Below, piece after piece: positions 47,101 through 54,349 of a stretch of 64,000 nucleotides of DNA (position 1 is the first letter of the stretch; every line of letters starts with the position of its first letter). A program made the position numbers and the translations under genes. Source of the DNA: Fulvia fulva (lineage: Eukaryota > Ascomycota > Dothideomycetes > Mycosphaerellales > Mycosphaerellaceae); assembly GCF_020509005.1 (NCBI RefSeq), contig NC_063013.1:4402001-4466000 (forward strand), given 5' to 3'. The notes under the pieces are model-generated. The model did not search any database. It was not told the DNA's origin and worked only from the letters and a program-made list of their open reading frames with translations.

Positions 47101-47586
47101 GTGTGCTAGGGTGAAGTCCGATCCCCACTTTGGGTGGTAGAGGTTGAAATCTCCTATCACGATGTTGTGGTTTTGTTGGTTCATTGCTTCCGGGAGCCTT
47201 CCTAGCGTGTGTAGTTGTGTGCTGCTTCTGGACTCTAGAGGTGGGTTGTATACGCTATAGATCAGGACTTGGCCTTAAGTTGTTTTGAGCTGCACTGTAG
47301 TGATATCCCTGTCGGTACTCGGCTAGGCCTGCTAGTCCTCTGCTAGTACCTTCTTACTGACATAGATACAAGTTCGTAGGACTCCCTCGGTTCTGTTTAT
47401 TACTACGTAGTATCTCGGGTCTCGCACAGTTAATAGAATCCTAGAGTGTGGGTTGATCTATGGTTCCTGTATTGCTATAATGTGGTGTTCCTCCGGGTCT
47501 AAGGCTTGTAGAAAGCTCCTTTGGACCTTGTCTTTGCTTCTGTTCACATTATACTGAATGATTGATAGTCTGTTAGTGTGAGGCAT
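44174..47586 (-). pseudogene. LINE-B2 ORF2: endonuclease and RT, few stops
   Basis: ATG at 47584-47586 gives MPHTNRLSIIQYNVNRSKD, a typical EEP start. Endonuclease (46850-47580): AIQEP, VIGDFNLYHPKWG and SSSDHYPI; an open stretch covers 46840-47184. RT (45300-46300): GRQKRSTLTAVELI and LSLDISGAFDNMSYARLL (open 45721-45909), then GFVDNTNILAWS (open 45334-45579). The catalytic FVDD reads FVDN (45517-45528), GATGAC to GATAAC. A C-terminal zinc-type motif, RCPYGYLSQNPEHIVLNC, lies near 44430-44500. The frame ends at TAA 44174-44176 (about 1,137 codons), unless that TAA was once CAA. Confidence 0.9.
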
Positions 47587-48878
47587 TAGGACATGTTTGT
47601 GTCTGGGTCCGTTTGGTCTTGCTGTTGGTCTTGCTGTTGGTTTTCCCGTCCCTCCTCCTGTTCTTCCCTTTGGGGTTGGCTCCCTATCATTTGGTTGATT
47701 CTCATTTGTCCATTGCTCTGCGCTGCCTTGTACAAGAACGTTGGTCTCCCTATTACTAGCACTATTTGTGGCTCCTCTTGTGGCCGGGGTCTCTTATTCG
47801 GGTGGGTGGTTCTCTCTGGTTGTTTCTGTTCACCTACTAGGAACCTGGTTGGTGTTGTTACCCTTGCTTCCCGCGCTCTCCACTAGGCTGATAGTCTAAC
47901 TAGGCATTGGTTTGACCATGCCGGGTGTTTTCTCCTACATGCTACGCATCTTGTGTCCTCCTTCCGTTTTTGGCACTCTTGGGTCGCGTGATCACCAGCA
48001 CAGTGTGAGTAGACTAGTGTGGCTTTGCTACACTTTGGGGCAATATGTCCGTACTGTTGACAGTTAAAACATTGAAGGATTCTGTGGTTACTCTGATGGA
48101 TTTCTACATCCAGCCTCTCAAAGTCCTAGTACAACCCTTGGTCTAAGACCTTGTTCGCTTGTTCTAGTGTTGCAACCTATAAGATCAGCGAGGAGGCCCT
48201 CTTGCCCTCCTCTATCTTCTTCTTGACCCACGCTGTCTTTGTGATCTGTAGTCCTGGTGCTGTTACCTGGTTTTGCCTCTAGAGGTTTGGTGTATCCCTT
48301 TGTGTATCAAAGGTTCGTAGGACCCTATACGCAATTACTATGTACTGTTGATAGGAGACTTTCGCTGTGCTCCCGATCTTCAGTGTCTACTCCTTGTTTA
48401 TTTCGAGGGCCTTCTTGTCCTGTACGTGTGCTATAAACAGCTTGACCCCTTTGTTGTCTGCCCTTGCCCCTACTATTCCCTTTACTCCGATCTTCTCGAC
48501 TATCTCCCTCCCGGTCATCTTTCCTATCTCTTCCTTCTCTTTCTGGTCCGTAATATAGACTCGTAGTACTGTACTTTGAGGGGGGGTGGGTTGGCTCGCG
48601 ATTGTTGCCTAGGTCGTTAGGCCCTAGGTCTGTCTCGGGTCTCTTTGAGGGTTGTTTCTTGCGTTTCGTGTTGCTGCCTCGATTGCCATGTTGATCGTAG
48701 TGCTTGTTTGTCGTTTAAGCGCCTTCAGTCCCCCGAGCAGTTCGCTTATTACTCCTTTTAGTGCTCTCTCCGGAAACCTCCCTTCTTCTGCCGCTACCAT
48801 CTCTTCCGCCTTCTTACAGAGCGTCCTCCACTCGTCTCCCCCTTGCTCTCGGTCGTCTACTGCCGTCGTCGTCGCCAT
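47586..48878 (-). pseudogene. LINE-B2 ORF1 (zinc-knuckle protein), nearly intact
   Basis: ORF1 binds the element RNA. It starts at ATG 48876-48878 (MATTTAVDDREQGG) and runs 431 codon positions to TAA at 47586-47588, with only a handful of TAG codons, mostly at Trp positions. The first 84 codons are open (48624-48878). Near the C-terminus are three knuckles: CFNCQQYGHIAPKC is a perfect CCHC; the second has its first Cys as Tyr (YSHCAGDHATQEC); the third is CVACRRKHPAWSNQC. A Gln-rich tail precedes the stop. The stop shares one base with the ORF2 ATG (TAATG). Confidence 0.9.
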
Positions 48879-48897
48879 TTTTCAATTCGTTGTACTT

Positions 48898-48940
48898 CAG
48901 TTGCCTAATATAGCTAGGCACCTCCGCGGCGTTTAGAGCT
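48898..48940 (-). repeat. LINE-A-type 5' leader block in LINE-B2
   Basis: About 40 bases upstream of LINE-B2 ORF1 are almost identical to the 5' leaders of LINE-A copies (1789-1820, 58937-58976, 62554-62592). LINE-B1 has different sequence here. Confidence 0.88.
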
Positions 48941-48968
48941 CTAGCGCTTATATCTACCTAGTTATATA

Positions 48969-51120
48969 CTATTCGTAGAAGATAGATCTAGCCGAGTATA
49001 ACTATAAGATCTATAACAAGGAGCTTATAGCTATCGTTCGAGCTTTTAAGGAATAGCGGCTAGAGCTAATAGGTAGTAAGACTAGGGTGTTGTCTAATTA
49101 CCGCGGTCTATAATACTTTATAACTACTAAGTAGCTAAATCGCCGACAAGTACAATAGAGTAAATTCTTGTCCGGGTTCGATTTCTAGATCGAATACCGA
49201 CTAGGTAAGCTAGGCGGTAAGCCTAATGCCCTAATACGCCGTACTTAGGACATAGACGTAATAGACGATATTAAGAATAGATAACAAACGGTCTTAAAAG
49301 AACGTAACCTCGCCCCTAAAGTATAGGAGTCTCTTAGAGTATTAGTAATAACAATATATCAGAACGCTCGTAATTAATATTAGCTCGCGCTTACCGTACT
49401 TAACGTAAACGAGGCGTCTATTAAGGAAGAGATCTAGAACGCCTACGATTAGGACGAGCTCGTAGTAGCAATTAAGAAAGGCCTATAAGCTAGCGATAGT
49501 CGGCAACCGTAGAAATTGAACACGTATATCAATCTTAGCGAGTACGAACTAGAGTACGACCTAATTTATATTCAAGGCCGCCTCTACGTACCTAATAGTA
49601 GTAACATCCGTAAAGAACTTATAGCCGCTTGTTATAATGCCCCTATAGCCGGCTACCCGGGGCGCGAGAAGATATACGAGCTAATGACTCGTACGTACTA
49701 TTAGCCTAGTATATAGGCTAATATCGTACGATATATAAAGAACTGTTATATATATACTAGAACTAAGGCTTTCTATAATACGTACTAGGGCAACCTTAAG
49801 TAAATCCTAATACCTAACGGTATATTTGAGGAAGTAGCCCTAGACTATATTGTAGTACTTCTAGACAGCTATAGCCCGGAGGGCGTCAAGTATAACAACA
49901 TCCTTACCTTGATATGTCGTCTTATAAAGCGTAAGTACCTTATACTAGTCGTCGATATAGAGCCCGAGATAGCTATAGATATAATTATCCGCTACGTTAT
50001 TAAGGATCAAGGCCTGTTCCGCTCTATCTACTTAGACCGCGGCTCGTAGTAGGTGAGTCGCTTCTAGAAGACGCTTTGCGAACGCCTAGGCATTAAGTAT
50101 AAGATGTCGACGGCATAGCACCCTTAGACCGATAGTTAGTCTGAACGTACGAACTAAGTTATAGAGCAGTACCTACGTATATATATTAATTACGCCTAAG
50201 ATAACTAGTACGACTAGCTACTAATAGCGGAGTTTGCTTTAAATAATATAAAAAGCACTGCCGGCGTATTACCGTTCTTCGTAACCTTAGGAAGAAACCT
50301 AAGAATAGAAGTTCTTAGTAGACCTACCCGTACGGACGTACTACTAGCTACGTAGAAAATTAGCTAGTAAGATATAGACGCTTTCGCAACTTATATAAGC
50401 CGTATATACATATATTGTATCAACTAGCTTAAGTATATATAAGCCTAGCTTAAGTATATATAAGCCTAGCTTAAGTATATATAAGCCTAGCTTAAAACCG
50501 ACTATTAGAAATATAGCCGGAGACCTACGCGGTTATATAAGGTAGGAGATAAGGTTTAGCTCAATTTACGTAATATTTGTACTAAACGACTAGCGAAGAA
50601 GCTTAATTACAAGAACGTAGGCCCCTTTACGATTATAAAGAAAGTAGCGACCGATGTCTACGAACTCGACCTGCCTACGAGTATAAGAATATACTACGTA
50701 TTCTATACCGACCTACTACGACTATCCGCCGAAGACCCGTTCCCTTTATAGACGTACGAACCTACGCTTACCGAAGTCGATAGCGAAGTTAAGGAATAGT
50801 ACGATACCGTAGTAGTAGTAGACAGTCGCTAGACTAGAAAAGTAAAGAAGAGTGTTAGCTATACTATTAAATAGGTAGATAGGTTATATACTAAAAAACC
50901 TTATATTAACTTAAAAGGCACTATAGACGAACTTATAGTAGACTACTATTATAAGAACCCTCGCGCTCTAGGACCTCTACGCGGATAGTAAGTACTAGAG
51001 CCTAATATAACCGAGCTAATAGACTCGGTAGACAGTACTAGCGATACTAATAACGACGCGACCGGTACCGCCGACGCTAAGTACTAGTCACGATACAACC
51101 TAAGGCGTACTAAGGCATAA
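48969..51120 (+). pseudogene. Gypsy-2 pol part 2: RNase H, integrase, chromodomain
   Basis: RNase H resumes in frame with YYS, AEYNYKIYNKELIAIVRAFKE, and LNRRQVQQSKFL. The integrase zinc region (about 49590-49770) is partly open: a 62-codon sense frame at 49516-49704 carries the expected RKELIAACYNAPIAGYPGREK with Cys/His partly lost. Core (49830-50240): LDYIVVLLD, LDRGSQQVS, STAQHPQTDSQSERTNQVIEQYL (catalytic Glu kept). A heptad repeat (50426-50495) lies before YKVGDKV and the NVGPFTIKK module. A divergent chromodomain (about 50810-50990) has YTIK, a TAG for Trp, and IVDYYYKNPRALGP. Stops throughout. Confidence 0.87.
50426..50495 (+). repeat. 21-bp tandem repeat in Gypsy-2 integrase
   Basis: Three full 21-bp units (50426-50446, 50447-50467, 50468-50488) and a partial fourth encode the heptad LKYIQAQ in frame, between the integrase core and the GPF module. 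The units are identical. Confidence 0.92.
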
Positions 51121-51336
51121 TAAACAGTCACTTCGTTTCTATGATCTACGCCTAGGACTCGCTACCGCTAGTAACGTCGCTTTACTCGTAGCTTAGGCTC
51201 GTCTATAGTCGTATCTTTATATATACCGGAGTTTTAGATTATAGAGTTAGATAGATATACCCTATAGAGCGTTGCTTATTTTGAATTAATAGATACCGCC
51301 TCGTAGGCGCTTAAGGAGATTTGAGAAGGGGGGTAG

Positions 51337-51532
51337 TGTTACGGTATAGCCCTACGGCCTACGGCCTTCGGGTCACGTAACTTTATAAACATAACGTAAC
51401 GCCTCGGCTCGGCGAACGTCGCGCTTATCTTCGATACGCGCCTTAGCTAGAACTTCTCTTCTCCGTAGAACTTATTCGATTACTTAGCTACGATACCCTT
51501 TTACCTACCGAGAGTAGCCTAGACTCGTATTA
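51337..51532 (+). repeat. Gypsy-2 3' LTR
   Basis: This starts TGTTACGGT and ends CTCGTATTA. The equivalent palindrome reads GGTCACGTAAC (51371-51381), half mutated compared with the 5' LTR. Confidence 0.92.
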
Positions 51533-51656
51533 ATAGGTAATAGCCTATTATTAAAACTTAAGGCTACGTACGCTAAGAATTAGGTAACTAATTAGTTACC
51601 TATAGCCTCTTAAAGAGTAATACTTATCTATTCTAGATAGATATATATAATATATA
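51533..51656. other. Target DNA between Gypsy-2 and pogo-2
   Basis: These 124 bp are without coding signal. They contain a perfect 22-bp palindrome at 51581-51602 (half-site TAGGTAACTAA) and end in an AT-rich run whose final TA (51655-51656) is the pogo-2 target site. Confidence 0.5.
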
Positions 51657-51725
51657 ACGTACTTTACTACCGAGCGGGCTATACTACCGAGTGGGCCACT
51701 TTTACTAAGAACTATACTACTTCTA
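51657..51725 (+). repeat. pogo-2 left terminal inverted repeat
   Basis: This starts ACGTACTTTACTACCGAG. Inside, the 14-mer TACTACCGAGYGGG occurs twice, at 51665-51678 and 51682-51695, 17 bp apart; such pairs often are transposase binding sites. Confidence 0.93.
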
Positions 51726-51744
51726 TAGATATAGCTATATAACT

Positions 51745-53500
51745 ACTATTATAGCGTATATTATCTTTAAACGAGGCCAAACTGACCTTAGCTGTCTAGG
51801 CTACGAAACGCGACGCGACAATTACGAATCGACTTACTATAAAGGTATACGACGCATCTCGAACTATACTAGGGTATCGATTAGATAGACGACCTCCTCG
51901 GGGTGACTACGAGCCTAATTCGAAGAAGCTTATAGAGCTAGAAGAGAGGGTAATACTTGAGTATATACTCGAGCTAGATCTTAGAGGTTTCCCGCTATTA
52001 AAGGCTAGTATACGAGTAATGGCCAATTTATTACTATAAGAGAAGGGTCTTAAGCCCGCTAGTCTTAATTAGATAGATAGGTTTATTAGGCGGTATCGTG
52101 AGCTAAAGGTTCGTATAACACGTAGATACGATCGTTAGCGAGCCCTAATAGAAGATCTAGACGTTATCGAGAAGTAGTTCTTACTTATAGGTAATATAAA
52201 GGAGAAGTATAGTATCCTTAACTAGGACACCTATAATTTCGACGGGATAGGGTTTATAATAGGTATTATTACGTCTCAGAGCGTCGTTACGGGTTTGAAA
52301 AGGCGTAGTTGAAAGAGAAAGGTCGTTTAATAGGGTAATAGAGAATAGGTAATAGTGATTAAGACTATCTATATAGACGAAATAGCGCTCCTACCCTACG
52401 TTATTCTTATAGGTAAACAGTATATTAGTACCTAGTACCAAGACGGCGACTTAGGTCTAGACTAGACAATCGGGCTAATAGAGAATGGCTAGACTAATAA
52501 TCAGTTCGGTATACGGTAGCTAGAGCATTTCTAGAAGTATACTATAGCTCGTACGACTAGGGTATAGAGACTACTTATTATCGATAGCTACGAGAGCTAT
52601 AACTCGAAGGCATTCTAGAATCTATATAAGGAATATAAGATCTTAGCCCTATATATACTATCGCACGCCTCGTACTTACTCTAGCTATTAGATATAGGTT
52701 GCTATTCGCCTTTAAAGAAGGTATACGGTACTTAGCTCTCGGGCTTAGTACGCTAGCGCATTACTTATATCGATAAAGTAGAGTTCCTACGCGCCTTACG
52801 GGTAGCCTATAACGCTATATTTAGATAGGGGAATATCCTATTAAGCTTTAGAGGCGCTAGTTAAGTTCTATTTAATCTATAGGTAGTAATAGACAAGCTT
52901 AATATTAAGCTACGTATACTAACCCCTCTAGCTCCGGACTCTACCCCTTAGGAGTCGAAGACACTACGAACTATAAAAGAATTCGACTCTTAATCGACAC
53001 TAGTAACAAACAAAAGGCGTGTCCGGGTAGGTTTATCGCTAAACTTATTATAGAAAGGGGTGTATTAGCTTATAAAAGGGAGTAGAGAGATAGCGTATTA
53101 GATAGCTCTTATATAAAGCGAGATTAGTAAGCTACGTAAGTCTAACGAGGCCCTTATATAGCGGGAAGTACGAAAGCGCAAGTATATTTAGTCTAGAGGG
53201 TCTCTAACCTTCGATAAGGCGTCGTAATTAATACCTCTAGAGGATACTAGGAGGTAGGAAGTGAGTAGAGAGTCGCTAGATAGTGTTTGGCTAGTACTAA
53301 GGCTACGACGCTATAAGCGATATAGCGAGTCGGGGTATAGCGTACGTACCTATTAAGTAGACTCGCTAGATAGCGAAGAATCTAAAGAGGAATTGTCCTC
53401 CTAGTAACGATTCTATAGGATGTCGTCGTATTAAGATACCGTCGTAACTAAAGTAGAAGTAGTATAGTTCTTAGTAAAAGTAGTCCGCTCGGTAGTATAG
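51745..53500 (+). pseudogene. pogo-2 transposase, full length but broken
   Basis: The N-terminus has a psq-type helix-turn-helix (ASRTILGYRLDRRPPRG), then a CENP-B-like domain (KKLIELEERVILEYI, LLLQEKGLKPASLNWIDRFIRRY), then the DDE core: YNFDGIGF (Asp 52241-52243), LLIIDSYESY (Asp 52583-52585), LLQLLDIGCYSPLKK (Asp 52691-52693), spacing DD35D. A charged tail with QLIPLEDTRRQEVSRES follows. Length is near 575 codons, normal for Fot1-like enzymes. TAG/TAA at Gln and Trp codons interrupt it. All three catalytic Asp survive. The start codon is not certain. Confidence 0.9.
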
Positions 53501-53522
53501 CCCGCTCGGTAGTAAAGTACGT
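53454..53522 (-). repeat. pogo-2 right terminal inverted repeat
   Basis: This is the reverse complement of the left repeat with about four mismatches, and carries the same paired 14-mer. Confidence 0.93.
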
Positions 53523-54349
53523 TACTCTACTTTTAAAATACCCTATATAAGCCCGTATAATATCTTTCTATATATTACGAGATAGCCTTTTTACGAACTG
53601 CCTCGTAATATAGTATCGTCGGCCGTACGCCCGCGCGCTAGCGGCCGCTAGTACCCGCTAGCTCGATTCGCGCGACTTTATCTCCTCGCGCTTCTCGTAC
53701 TCTCTTAGATAGCTCGCGTAACTATACGTGTCTTTACCCGACCCTATTATAGCACTCTCGCCCGTAATAGTTAGTTACGCTTACCTATAAGTAGAGAGCT
53801 AACCTCTACGTACGACACCGAGACCGCCTAAGATAGTACGATAGTACTAGACCGTATAATCAATTCGCGATAATAGAGAACGCCGACGAGACCTCTCGAC
53901 GCCCTCCCCTACGACCTTTAAGTATACGACCTAGCGATACTATTTAGCGATAGTAACACCTATATTGTACGCCCTCTATCTTAGCCGAGTTACTAACCGG
54001 AGACCCTTAGAACCTAGAACTTTAGAACTAGCTCAACTCGATCCTTAGCGGTAGTATATATCCGGACCGCGTAAGTAGGATATAGTATAAGTAAGGAAAC
54101 AGAACAGATAGGTCTACTCTCTCTTATCTTTATATACCCGAGTTATAAATTCCTATAACTAGATAGATAGATAGATAGATAGATTTGTTATTCCCCTATT
54201 CTAGGACCCTACTCGGCCTATATAGGTATATATCTATTGTTATATATAAAGGGAAACCCGAATAGGTGAAAACTCTTCCCGCCCCCGACTTCTCCTTATC
54301 TAGATTAGCTTTCCCTCTAAACGTACGTGGTCTATATTACTACCCCGTT

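Larger units (their letters stand above)
43981..48954 (-). mobile_element. LINE-B2 (Tad1-like LINE), full length, least mutated element
   Basis: This 4,974-bp minus-strand LINE lies in Gypsy-2 RNase H. It has the (TATC)n tail at 43981 and a 14-bp duplication TACCTAGTTATATA at 43967-43980 and 48955-48968. It carries both ORFs and keeps far more CpA and TpG than any other element in the window, so it is probably the youngest. Some TAG codons remain, so it is not intact. Beyond the ORF1 start its 5' leader differs from LINE-B1 and contains a block shared with LINE-A (48898-48940). Confidence 0.96.
39349..51532 (+). mobile_element. Gypsy-2, complete Ty3/Gypsy element split by LINE-B2
   Basis: The 196-bp LTRs (39349-39544, 51337-51532) bound a 12,184-bp interval. 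Removing LINE-B2 and one target copy leaves about 7.2 kb, a normal size. The flanks ATAGA (39344-39348) and ATAGG (51533-51537) fit a 5-bp duplication with one change. The leader TTAAGTTCTACTAC follows the 5' LTR, and the polypurine tract GAGAAGGGGGGTAG (51323-51336) precedes the 3' LTR. Gene order is gag, protease, RT, RNase H, integrase, chromodomain. Confidence 0.93.
51657..53522 (+). mobile_element. pogo-2 (Fot1/pogo-like DNA transposon), complete
   Basis: This 1,866-bp element has 69-bp terminal inverted repeats (51657-51725, 53454-53522) and TA duplicated on both sides (51655-51656, 53523-53524), the hallmark of the Tc1/mariner/pogo superfamily. One gene, on the plus strand, fills it. 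Left and right repeats differ at a few bases, in part by RIP-type changes. Confidence 0.95.

Noticed and set aside
53525..53800. A firm LTR call for the left end of Gypsy-3
   Set aside because: A TATA-like box is present, but without a second copy the LTR limits cannot be shown; it is reported only as possible.
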